A DNA stretch of 29,933 nucleotides from Chara braunii. Its lineage: Eukaryota; Streptophyta; Charophyceae; Charales; Characeae. Under the pieces are notes generated by a model. That model worked only from the letters and a program-made list of their open reading frames with translations. It had not been told where the DNA came from and did not search any database. The DNA is taken from contig BFEA01000030.1 in NCBI GenBank assembly GCA_003427395.1, positions 1,493,070-1,523,002 on the forward strand, in the 5' to 3' direction. This document shows, piece by piece, positions 10,286 through 18,530 of this stretch (positions are counted from its first letter, which is position 1; every line of letters starts with the position of its first letter). A program made the translations under genes and the position numbers.

Positions 10286-10352
10286 CTGTACGGGGTTGTA
10301 CATACGGCCATACGGCCCCCGTATGTCATACGGAGTGTTACACAGGACTAAT
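10004..10352. mobile_element. MITE-like element, 337 bp, with 6-bp target duplication
   Basis: ACTAAT at 10004-10009 is repeated at 10347-10352. Inside, the ends are inverted repeats: CCTATGTAGAACCCCGTACG at the left against CCTGTGTAACACTCCGTATG (reverse complement of the right end), 15 of 20 identical. Both subterminal regions are full of CGTACGG/ATACGG words. The interior is A/T-rich and includes a 72-T run. There is no transposase frame, so it would depend on another element. The superfamily is not clear: the duplication is 6 bp as I read it, and a 3-bp TAA reading (PIF/Harbinger) fits the termini less well. Confidence 0.7.
10214..10285. repeat. Poly(T) run, 72 nt
   Basis: Uninterrupted T run inside the MITE-like element. 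Length is uncertain by nature, because assemblers and polymerases slip on such runs. Confidence 0.9.
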
Positions 10353-10874
10353 CAGAGTTCCGTTGCAGCCGCAAAGAGAAGCGCGTAAGCAAAAAACGCT
10401 GCGCGGCAAGGAAAAACTCCTAATTGCAAAATTTTTAAATTCTTGTCTAATGCAGAAAAAAATGAAAAACACAAATCCCGAAGAGAAGTTTGAAATTCCG
10501 AGAGCCATAGTGGCTCGACAAGATTCGACAAAGAATTCAAAAAGAAATTTCAAGAAGAACGAAGCAAAATTCCCGCGCGATGTCTGCGCCTAAAAAGTCC
10601 AAAATCGAAACAGAAGAAGCGACGTCAACATTTATTAATCGCGCGCATGGCAGTTCGCCACTCACACAACCAATCAACCAATCGATCGTCCCGGGGCTCA
10701 CCCGGGACCGAACCCAACCATCCGGAAAGACGACGAAAAAGGACTAAGAAGTGGGGACACTGATGCAATTTCCTTTCCATCCCAATCTCCCGTAATCGTC
10801 CCATCCTTCCCAGCTTAGAACCCCTCGTTGCTACTGCGCAGAAAATCGCGCGGTGCAGAAATCGATTCGTCACA
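10353..10874. other. Stretch without recognised gene
   Basis: No recognisable product. A 215-codon minus frame (10625-11272) runs through this and the next block. Its middle is low-complexity Glu/Lys/Arg/Gly from the CTC-rich repeat, so I do not call it a gene. Confidence 0.4.
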
Positions 10875-11174
10875 CTCCACTCCTCCTCCCCTTCTTCGTC
10901 ATCTTCTTCCTCCTCCTCCTCCTCCTCTTCTCCTCCTCGTTCGTTAGCCATAGCCAACGTATCAGCCGGTTTTTTTTTTTTCCTCCCGAACATCCATCTT
11001 CCCTGTGCGCTGCTTCCTCCTCCTCCTCCTCCTTGTCTTCTTCTCCTCCCTCCTCTTCTTTTTTTTCTTCCTCCACTCCTCTTCTTTGTCATCTTCTTCC
11101 TCCTCCTCCTCCTCTTCTCCTCCTCCTCCTCTTCTTCTCCTCCTCGTCCGTTAGCCATAGCCAACGTATCAGCC
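10875..11174. repeat. CTC-rich tract with ~95-bp direct repeat
   Basis: Two copies (10875-10967 and 11071-11174) begin CTCCACTCC, run through TCATCTTCTTCCTCC and (CTC)n, and end with GTTAGCCATAGCCAACG then TATCAGCC. The spacer is also CT-rich. The unique, non-simple tail shows that this is a duplication rather than only microsatellite slippage. Confidence 0.75.
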
Positions 11175-11552
11175 TCTTCTCCCTGCATGATGTTGTTTGC
11201 AGACCTGCAAGCCCTGAAAGCAATGCCCCCCTCGCAACTCTCGACCTCGCCCTCCCCCACCCCCCCTCCCACCCCCCCCCTCCCGGTACACCCCTAAAAA
11301 AAAGTCCAACCTTCAAAGTTTTATTGAGGAATCCGACATATCTCGGCAAGCGCAGTCGGATATGATATGAAACAGACTGCACGGCAGACAGCCTATGCAT
11401 GAGGATAGCATTCAGAAGATACACCCAATATATGTCAATGCTGATCACGCACACAAAATAGAGCAAGAAACCAAACGCAAAGGCCACCCATCATACCATA
11501 ACGAAAAGTGGGATTACAAAAATGCTCATAACTTAGAATAATCGAAAGATAT
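11175..11552. other. Stretch without recognised gene
   Basis: C-rich at 11230-11290. A minus-strand AATAAA lies near 11320, and a hydrophobic minus-strand frame begins at 11487 (MAFAFGFLLYFVCVISIDIY), which I do not recognise. Not enough to call a gene. Confidence 0.3.
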
Positions 11553-11790
11553 GTTCACGAGCACCTTGCATAATCCCAAACCCTTCCACATCACCTTGCG
11601 GCCATTCCCCGAACTTCAAAAATGCTCAGAACTCAGAACCAATCGGTCTCAAATACTCACAAGGGCCAGGATGCGTCCACAGAGTAACACCCTATGAGAA
11701 CCGATCCCGAACCTCAATCGAAAGACGACAGGTACGTTCACGAGCACCTTGCATAATCCCAAACCCTTCCACATCACCTTGCGGCCATTC
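11553..11790 (+). repeat. Perfect 55-bp direct repeat
   Basis: Positions 11553-11607 and 11736-11790 are identical over 55 bp (beginning GTTCACGAGCACCTTGCA, ending TTGCGGCCATTC). The start-to-start spacing is 183 bp. Each is preceded by a related AATCGAAAGA word, so the unit is probably longer and partly diverged. Confidence 0.9.
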
Positions 11791-11902
11791 TCCGACCGGT
11801 TTCGACTACCCCGCGACCGGTTTGCCGGTTGACCCCCCCTAGGCCGGTCCGGACCCGGTAGGACCGGGTCAGCCCGACCGACCGGTCGCCGGCCCAGCCC
11901 TG
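11791..11902. mobile_element. hAT-like element terminus
   Basis: Read on the minus strand from 11902 the sequence starts CAGGGCTGGGCCGG, close to the usual hAT end CAGGGNTGGGC. It continues with GGTCGG/ACCGG-rich subterminal repeats (ACCGGT, GACCGG, CCGGTC) to about 11800. It abuts the truncated LINE at 11903, where TTTCTAAG would be the 8-bp duplication. I could not find the other end or a second TTTCTAAG, so extent is unknown. Confidence 0.45.
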
Positions 11903-12867
11903 TTTCTAAGTGACATTGTCTCTTTATATGGTGGCAGCACCGGAGTTCGTCCCGGAGCTGAGCGGTTGTCTTCCAGTCTTTCTGTCATGGTCCCATAAGT
12001 GTCCTACCCAAAGCACCCCGTGTTTGACCCATCCTTTCCATGGGGCCGCCGAGCTGCATAGCACCTGACCATGGTGTAGGGTACTCCACCGATTTCCAAG
12101 GAGAGGCTGCCAGCACACCTCTTCCCATCGGTCCGGTGTTAGTTTGTCAGGAAGGGAGAGTCTTCGCCAACTCTTCAGGATTGTAGGCCAGAACGTTTCC
12201 GTGGGCTGGCCTTGGATTCCACGCAGAATCGACTAGTAGGCCCGAGTAGGGGTCTTCCAACCACGTGAGGGGATGTACTTTTGGTGGTACAGACGGGGCC
12301 AGACGGGCTATGTGTTCAAGAGTTAGGGCCCTCCAAGGGCTCCTAATGGAGAGGATCAGCTTTTTTAGTCACTTCCGGCGAAGGGCCTGAACCTGTGTCG
12401 GCGGATCAATAATGCCTAGTCTTCCTGTTTGTTTCGGTTGGATGACCAACTCCCATGCCACTCCACTGATCACATTTGCGCGCTTGTCATCGCCCCGCCA
12501 TAAGAAACCCGCCACTTCAGATTTGAGGGATTGGAAGGCCGCACTACTTATCGGCCAGAGTACTGACTTATACCGTAGGGTGGCAAAAAAACACATTATT
12601 GAGTGTCAGTGTCGTCCCCATGATGGATGTTTGTTTATTGCGCCAGTCGGTCAGTTTGGTCAGGGTCAGGGCACTTATCCAGTTGTCACTGGAAGGTGGG
12701 CAACCCTGGACTGTCATAGATACCCCCAGGACACGCACCAAAGCCTCGTGGGGGAGCCAATGTATTGCGGGGTAGTGTGGTGGGCGCACCCCTTGATGGT
12801 GGATCCACCATCCTTGTGTTTTGCTTTCCCAGTTCACCACCATGTCGGGCATTGAGGCAACCGAAGA
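11903..12867 (-). pseudogene. LINE ORF2: region after the RT palm and C-terminus
   Basis: Recognisable wording of LINE ORF2 after the catalytic domain: VVNWESKTQGWW (the 'LN..KS' segment), LVRVLGVSMT, ALTLTKLTDWRNK, SIMGTTLTLNNVF, then SSAAFQSLKSEVAGFLWRG, GVAWELVIQPK and RLGIIDPPTQVQALRRK. These match the usual 'W..r.Lsl.gr..v.n', 'fLW.g' and 'GGLGi.d...q..Al' landmarks. Several phase changes and stops separate the pieces. It would act only as part of the whole ORF2 protein in target-primed reverse transcription. No RNase H domain was seen. Identification as LINE is firm; function is lost. Confidence 0.8.
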
Positions 12868-13850
12868 TGAGGGTCGCGTTCTGCTTAGATTGCCGAGTGA
12901 ACTGATTTACCTCGTGGACTGATAGGATATTCTCTTGGATATGTCTGTATTGCATAAACCCCGTCTCCGAAGGGTGTATCAGATCCTCCAAGGTCGGGAT
13001 CATCCTGTTTGCCAAAGCTTTAGACAACATCTTGTAGACCATCTTGAGTAGGGTAATTGGTCGATAGTTCCTTATGTTAAAGTTATCCCCTTCCTTTTTT
13101 ATATAATGCGGGCAGGACCCCTTGGCCCAATAGTTTCCTCATCTCTCCAGTAAGTCAAATGTTCGTGTAGTAATCCATAAGATTCGAGTTCAGGCAATCC
13201 CACATTGTCTCTCAAAATTCATTTAGGAGCCCATCCGACCTAGGGGTCTTCTCCTCATTCATTTGCAGGAGAGCCATCCATATTTCATCCTTGGTTAAGG
13301 GTGCCTCCAACCTGTCTCTCTGTTCTGAGGAGAGTGCTCTGTTAATAGGTTGGAGGAACTCGTCTATTCGTTGTGCCCATTCTCCTTCATCGCACGGGGG
13401 TATGTGGGTGGCGAAAAGATCTTTGAAAAAGTCCCGGGTTATTTTAACACATTCTGCTGTGGTGAGGACCGGGTGGGCGTCTTCTCCCCATGGCCCATAT
13501 AGTGCCTCCACAACTGTGCGTTTAGCCCTTGCACGGATGAGGCTAAAAAAATTGTGTCTATTGTGCCTTCAGTGAAATACTTGGATAACTTCCCTCGGAT
13601 TCTGGCTCCTTGCCAGCGGTAGTGACCTTGTTGTAATATCTGGTCTTTTACTGTTTGTATCGATTGTGTGAGCTGCTCTGGGTTTTGCGGATCGGTTTGC
13701 TATTCTAGTTCTTGGAGCTGGTTCATAAGGTCAATTTCTTGTTGGTTACGTTGTCTGGCCAGTTGCTAGGAAAATTCACTGCATTTTTTGGCGAGAAAAA
13801 GGAGTCCATTATTGAGCCATGTCAGGTCAGAATCCAGCTCTGACTTACGT
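12868..13850 (-). pseudogene. LINE ORF2: linker and N-terminal half of reverse transcriptase
   Basis: On the minus strand, a linker (FFKDLFATHIPP, INRALSSEQRDRLEAPLTKD, EIWMALLQMNEEKTPRSDGL) leads to ALYKK. After a one-base shift in an A-run it reads NIRNYRPITLLKMVYKMLSK, ALANRMIPTLEDLIHPSETG, FMQYRHIQENIL. These are RT motifs 1 and 2 of non-LTR elements. The frame ends at QNATLIF, just where the first catalytic Asp motif should follow. Neither that motif nor F-A-D-D occurs anywhere in the remaining minus-strand sequence. The RT therefore has no active site. The linker frame starts at 13511. Confidence 0.85.
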
Positions 13851-14116
13851 TCCTTCCAGTCTGCCCATGCTTGAGTGAGGTACTGCTGGAACGTGGTTAG
13901 GCGAAGCAACGAGGTATTCATCTTGTAGAAACCCGGTCCTTGGTCCGGTCTTTTCCTTAAAGGTCAGTGCCGCCATACACATCTTATGGTCCAACCCTGG
14001 ATAGGGGTTGGACGGGAGGATTGCTGCTAACGTGAGGCTGCTAGCGAGGGCCTCGAAGATTAGGATTAAATCGATTTTAAATTTAGAGAATCGGAGCGGT
14101 TTATTGTTGCGGAGGT
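13851..14116 (-). pseudogene. LINE endonuclease C-terminal part (3' of hAT insertion)
   Basis: Continues the endonuclease across the hAT insertion: TYLRNNKPLRFSKFKIDLIL, then NPYPGLDHKMCMA, where DH is the conserved terminal Asp-His of APE-type nucleases. A frameshift near 13945 moves the rest (GPGFYKMNTSLL, typical wording between EN and RT) to another phase. The hAT plus one duplication is 980 bp; subtracting it puts this block in phase with the block on the other side, which supports a clean insertion. Confidence 0.8.
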
Positions 14117-15104
14117 ACGTAAAGCAGAGATGAGCAACGGGTACCCAGACACACACTCACCTGCCCCCATCCCACCCATGAGGCATTGGGTCAGGTGTAG
14201 GTCTTGATAAGTTGGCACGGGTGGGATGAGGGTGGGTCAAGGCGAGCCAGCCTGGGTGGGTGATGGGCGTGTCAATGTTAGGTCTGGGTCACCCGAATGG
14301 GTGGGTGACAGGCGGGTGAGCGCTAGGCCTGGGTCACCCGACTGACAGACCTAAGACAACCCATAAGAACACCCCCCCCCCTCTCTACCCCCCTCATACT
14401 TATTTTCCAGCTAGGGTCCACCTGTGGACTTCAGAAGTTGTAGGCCCACGAAACGGAAAGTCTCTACCTTGGGGCCCCCTGGAAAAAAGAAAGTTGTGGT
14501 CCTTGTAAAACAAATGAGCGACCAGTGGAAAATTGAAATTTGGGATCCTCCTTGGAAAAATGTGTCGCGCTCTACCGATGGCAGCATGACCATGGCCCAA
14601 CAATGAGATTTTTGCTCCCATTAAAACAACGGGGATTGAACCTAACCACGACAGGTGGTAAGGTTTGCTCCCAAATTTCAAACTTGTGGAGCGCTTCGAA
14701 TTTTTGTACTATCATCCAAGGACAGCACAAGGTGGAGATGCTTCAAATTTTTTCGCCGTCATCTAAGGATGTCATATTGTTGTGGTGCATGTAAATGTTC
14801 AAAGGGACTGAGGCAATGGGGAGCGGGCGGGTGCAGGTGGAAACTAATTAGGTATCGGGTGCGGGCGGATTATCTTGTTATCGCGGGTGTGGGTGGGTCA
14901 GGGTGAAGGTTTTTTACAGGTGACATGCAGGTTGGGCGTGGGAGGAAATTTTCGAAAAAACACGGGTGGGTTGGGTCACCTTGAGATTTATTTTTTTTAT
15001 TTTTTTTAGGGCGGGCTGTACTAAGTCTTTTAAAAATATGGGTGGGTTGGCCCTGTTGGGTGAAGTGCCAATTAAAAAAACAAATGTTCATCTCTGATGT
15101 AAAG
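14117..15104. mobile_element. Non-autonomous hAT transposon, 972 bp, with 8-bp target duplication
   Basis: The element spans 14125-15096. Left end CAGAGATGAGCAACGGG; right end, reverse-complemented, CAGAGATGAACATTTG. These are typical hAT terminal inverted repeats (CAGGGRTGRGCAA type). Flanks are ACGTAAAG (14117-14124) and ATGTAAAG (15097-15104), an 8-bp duplication with one change, the length hAT transposases make. Subterminal GGGTGGGT / ACCCGCC repeats are dense on both sides, including a 45-bp tandem pair at 14254-14343. No transposase frame is present, so mobilisation would need a partner element. It sits inside the LINE endonuclease. Confidence 0.9.
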
Positions 15105-15725
15105 GCACGTTCCATGGGGAAAGTGCGTCAGAAGGTATCGAAGAGGGAAAGAGAGCCACATAGGCAGTTAATCATTTCTTCATCCTCTTCAGCCTCTCAC
15201 AAGGTGGCAGGGAGAACTTTCCAGTGGTTTAGCCATTGATCAGGGGCTGCATTGAAGTCCCATGCCAAGATGACTGGGATGCCTTGCCGTACTTTGCTTT
15301 GGATTGCCTCGAAGAGCTCTTCCCTTTCTCGCGCAGTGTTGGGTGCATAAATGCGAAATATACATATCACTTCCAACTCCAATGCTCCCAATATTGATAC
15401 CCAACGGTCTCCCTCTTAATCGCGCTCCCAATGTAATACCTCTAGGCGAGAGTCCGGGGCTACCCAAATTGTCGTTTCGGCCTTTGTCGGGCTCGGTGCA
15501 TGCACTCGGTATGACTGGAACGGCCAGGTTGCCTTGTGCGTTTTATTGTGTTCCGGTGTGTCCAGCAGGTGTGTTTCCTAAACACAGACCACATCCGGCC
15601 AGCTCCGGCCTCCCACTTCCCTGAGTTGATCCCATATTGCTTGAGTTTTGTCTGGATTGTGGGTGGTCAGGCCATTAACGTTAATGGACCGGAGGTCCAG
15701 GTCTGCGCTCCGAAGGGTGCACCTC
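15105..15725 (-). pseudogene. LINE ORF2: apurinic-type endonuclease N-terminal part
   Basis: This domain nicks target DNA to prime reverse transcription. Landmarks on the minus strand: INVNGLTTHNPDKTQAIWDQ (metal-binding Asn region), DVVCV-stop-ETHLL (the catalytic Glu, with TAG at 15578-15580 in place of the usual Gln codon), VICIFRIYAPNTARERE (the Tyr-Ala-Pro-Asn motif), then LAWDFNAAPDQW (Asp and Asn of the active site, usually GDFN; here the Gly is Trp-preceded). Further in-frame stops are at 15416-15418 (TAA), 15197-15199 (TGA) and just before RTFPMERAFT. All pieces are in one phase, so the inactivation is by substitution, plus the hAT insertion at 15096/15104. Confidence 0.85.
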
Positions 15726-16653
15726 CAGGTTCAGTTACGTCTATACATGGCCTCAATTCAGTCCATAACTGCTGCCAACCTTATTCTCGATCGTGATATT
15801 TAGTTCTTATAGTGGGTGTCATGAGTGCATGCCCCATGCTACTCCATCGTTAACTATACTCTTTCGGATCGTGAAGCATAAACAGATTAGGATCTCTGTG
15901 TCAGACCAGGCGCGGCTGGGTCTTACCTTATTTTGCTGCAGATCTTGCAACGAGTTGTGTGAGGCCCATATGAGATCCGCCTCTTTCCTTTCATCAAAGA
16001 GGACGCATAGGTCGTTGCCTGCTATCCTGCCAAAAAACAGAGCCAGAGTCTGCCCTCATTATGGCCTTTGCTCCTACTTCGTCCTTTACTCTGAACATGC
16101 CTCGCCTCTGCCCATCCTGCTGCAATCTCCATCCGTGTAGAGTGACCGCCCCCTGACAGGGGGCGTAATAGCATTCCTCTGCCAGGGAAAGACCCGCTGC
16201 CCATTGGTTGTTCTTTCTCCGGATTGGGATCACTAGGACCTTATCCCCCAAGGGGAGAGGGACGTGCATCAACCCCTTCTCAATGAGATGTCACAGGCAT
16301 GGTCGGCTCGACATCTCCATCTCCCTCTTGCCGTCTCTTTGATCAGTCGACAGCGCACCCGGTGGAGGTCCTTGCTAGGGGCCGGGGGGAGGGGTTTTTA
16401 GGAGGGGAGCAACAGGGAGGGTTGTCGGTGTTGTCGATGCTGAAGGGTTTGTGAAAATGGAAACAATATCCTTGGTCTGGGTCGTGTTCGCTCCCACTGC
16501 GGGGAGTGGGTGCTGGAACTGACTATGGACAATACCCCAAACCCGGAGCCAAGTTTCTTGTGAGCTGGTCACTTGCGGTAACCCGTGCTCCAGGACCTAC
16601 TTGAAGCCTGGACTGTTGTCTAACAGTTCGAACAGGTCGACATATACCTGGTC
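15726..16653 (-). pseudogene. LINE region between ORF1 and endonuclease
   Basis: The minus frame 16272-15994 begins MMHVPLPLGDKVLVIPIRRK and contains LSLAEECYYAPCQGAVTLHG. I do not recognise a domain. Position suggests the C-terminus of ORF1 or a leader of ORF2. The frame 16572-16375 (VWGIVHSQFQHPLPAVG and a Thr/Pro-rich tail) is of similar low-complexity type. Stops separate the frames. Confidence 0.45.
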
Positions 16654-16814
16654 CTAGAAGCTCTCGAGAAGACGACTGTCGTGTGCATATTGGGACTTCA
16701 ATAGTTTATGGAGCCATTCTGCCAGGGCCTTCATTCTATCCCAAATATCCCCTTGTGCCTCCGGTGCCAGATCATTCATGGTCACGTCTGGTGGAGGCGG
16801 GGAAGATGTCGAGG

Positions 16815-16885
<71 letters not shown>

Positions 16886-16893
16886 GCCTCCAC
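16654..16893 (-). pseudogene. Poly-proline segment of LINE ORF1
   Basis: Minus frame: MEA, about 22 Pro encoded by a run of 66 C, then NASTSSPPPPDVTMNDLAPE and AQGDIWDRMKALAEWLHKLL, an amphipathic helix-like end. The proline tract exists only because of the homopolymer. The helix may be part of an ORF1 multimerisation region, but that is a guess. Confidence 0.45.
16819..16884 (+). repeat. Poly(G) run, 66 nt
   Basis: Uninterrupted G on the plus strand. Such a tract can form stacked G-quadruplexes and is hard to replicate and sequence. The length given by the assembly may be wrong. Confidence 0.9.
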
Positions 16894-17099
16894 TTCTATT
16901 GGTTGTGGCCCGAAGACCTGCTAGAATGGATCTGTTGCCTGCGAGAGATTGAACGATTGCTGCATATTAGCCTGCAGCCCCGGTTCCTGCTCTTCTTCTG
17001 CTCTCTCCTTCTGAATCCTCGGGTGTGCTATTGTCCGTCTGTGACTCCATTGTCCCTTCTCCAAAGATTGGCACAAGTCTGGGTTGCTTTGCATGAATC

Positions 17100-17371
17100 T
17101 CCTATCGCCTGTACAGGTCTATGCCCCCCAGCTGTTCGGGCGGAGTTGTGCTTTCTCCAAATTGTGTGTCGACCCCTACTGGTGCTGCTGCTGCCGCTAC
17201 TATAACCTTTATCCCTCCCACAAGCACGCTTTGGCTCTCCTGTCGCCCGTACAGGTCTGTGCCCCCCAGCTGTTCGGGCCGTGTTGTACTTTCTCCACGT
17301 TGTGTCGACCCCAGCTGGTGCTGCTGCTGCCACTACTACAGCCTTTATCCCTCCCTTAGGGACGCTTTTTG
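17100..17371 (-). repeat. 138-bp tandem duplication inside LINE ORF1
   Basis: Two units, 17100-17237 and 17238-17371, start TCCT(A/G)TCGCC(T/C)GTACAGG and share GCCCCCCAGCTGTTCGGGC and CTTTATCCCTCCC. 138 bp is 46 codons, and the minus frame keeps both copies: TARTAGGHRPVRATGEP and TARTAGGHRPVQAIGDS. Confidence 0.85.
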
Positions 17372-17610
17372 ATGCCCTTGTTGGTGTTTGTGCTCTTGCT
17401 AGCTTTTCCTATTTGTTTGGGGAGTGGGTTCTTTTTGGGGACTGTTTGCCATAGCTCTGTTGTATCTGTGTCCTTCAGGAAAGGGCCCGGTTGAGGTTCC
17501 TGCAGCAGTCTCGTGTCTGTGAAGGTCTGACCCCTCTGTTGTGCCCCCAAATGCTCTTCGACTGAATGGGGAGGTATCCAGTGGTCCAGGGGCCTACTGT
17601 CCAGGTTCAC
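17356..17610 (-). pseudogene. LINE ORF1 central linker
   Basis: The minus frame is polar and Pro/Thr/Lys-rich (WIPPHSVEEHLGAQQRGQ, KNPLPKQIGKASKSTNTNKG) and ends in a stop. No known domain. Position after the knuckle suggests the variable linker of ORF1. Confidence 0.4.
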
Positions 17611-17787
17611 AACCTCCTTTGTTTCCCATTCCCACCCTCTAACTCCCCCACCCTCCTTGGGCTCATCAAGGTATACCTAACCTTCATGGCCCGGATCCAG
17701 TGTCCGCCAGCGTGTGGCTTAAAATGGATCTTGAAGGAGGCGGCCTGTGGCCTTTATACGTCTACCGGGGTGGTGTGGGCATTTAGC

Positions 17788-18252
17788 TTATGAGACACTG
17801 TGTCCATACTGTTGACATTTGAAGCACCAAGGTCGTCGCTTATAGGCTGTATGTATCTTAAAGTCCTTGTCCCCGATTCTAAACGGGATTACGTCATCAA
17901 TCTGAAAAATGTGGTCTGCTGGTATGTCCAAGGCCACCATCAGGTAATCGTCTCGTGGCGCCATGTGTGCAGGCAGGGGGTCAATGAAGTTGACAATATC
18001 ATATTTTTGGGCAAGATCCTGAACAAACGCAGCTTGGATCTCCATCAGGATGTGGCTGTACTCTACCCAATAGTAGCTAGACATGAGTTGTTCCTTCTTT
18101 TCCTCCCTGCTCTGCCGCCGTTGGGGGGACCATGGGTAGATTCGGATTTCAGATCGCCCACGGCGTACGCTTCGCCAAAAGTCCATCAATCTTTTATCGG
18201 CGTCAAACATACTAATGACTGTAAAGACCGATGACGAGACAGGCTGGATCAT
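17788..18252 (-). pseudogene. LINE ORF1, nucleic-acid-binding protein with degenerate CCHC knuckle
   Basis: ORF1 of plant LINEs coats the RNA in the retrotransposition particle. The minus frame has the layout of such proteins: a beta-rich N-terminal part (SVFTVISMFDADKRLMDFWR, then EIRIYPWSP, as in DUF4283-type domains), a central part (YWVEYSHILMEIQAAFVQDL, DYLMVALDIPADHIFQIDDV, IPFRIGDKDFKIHTAYKRR), then WCFKCQQYGHSVS. The last is C-x2-C-x4-H. The fourth ligand would be the Cys six positions later, past a TAA stop, so the knuckle is damaged. Upstream frames to about 18530 may hold the true start (KRLVVLQSG wording in another phase). Confidence 0.65.
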
Positions 18253-18370
18253 GAAAAAATCGCATGCCCCATCCTAACCGCTTTGAAGCACCACGAGTCT
18301 TTTCCGTATCCAGCCAATTTTGTCGTTGGAGGACTTATACGCGCCGACCGCAGCGTCGTCATAAAACACC

Positions 18371-18494
18371 CAATTGCTTGCTTGACGAGTGTATCGTTCA
18401 TTTTGTTCTGCAATTTTGGCGTTCGGCAGCGCCAATTGCTTGCATGACGAGTGTATAGTTCATTCTGTTCTACAATTTTTACGCCCGACAACAT
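18371..18494 (+). repeat. 62-bp tandem duplication
   Basis: CAATTGCTTGC(T/A)TGACGAG and the following GTGTAT(C/A)GTTCATT recur with a 62-bp period (18371 and 18433). It lies at the 5' edge of the LINE. Confidence 0.85.
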
Positions 18495-18530
18495 TTTGAC
18501 TTGACACTTCTTCCTCCCTTGATTCACCAA

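Larger units (their letters stand above)
11903..18530 (-). mobile_element. Decayed LINE-type non-LTR retrotransposon
   Basis: Order on the minus strand: ORF1 with a zinc-knuckle-like motif, Pro/Gln-rich region with poly-Pro, apurinic-type endonuclease, linker, reverse transcriptase and C-terminal region. This is the L1-like plan of plant LINEs. It is broken by in-frame stops, frameshifts, a deletion in the RT core and a hAT insertion. The 3' end is cut at 11902/11903 by a hAT-like terminus, so no poly(A) tail is seen. The 5' end is approximate. Parts are listed separately. Confidence 0.85.

Noticed and set aside
10625-11272. 215-codon minus-strand ORF, Glu/Lys/Arg-rich
   Set aside because: Its middle is only the translation of the duplicated CTC-rich tract. 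The ends are unrecognised and there is no supporting gene structure.
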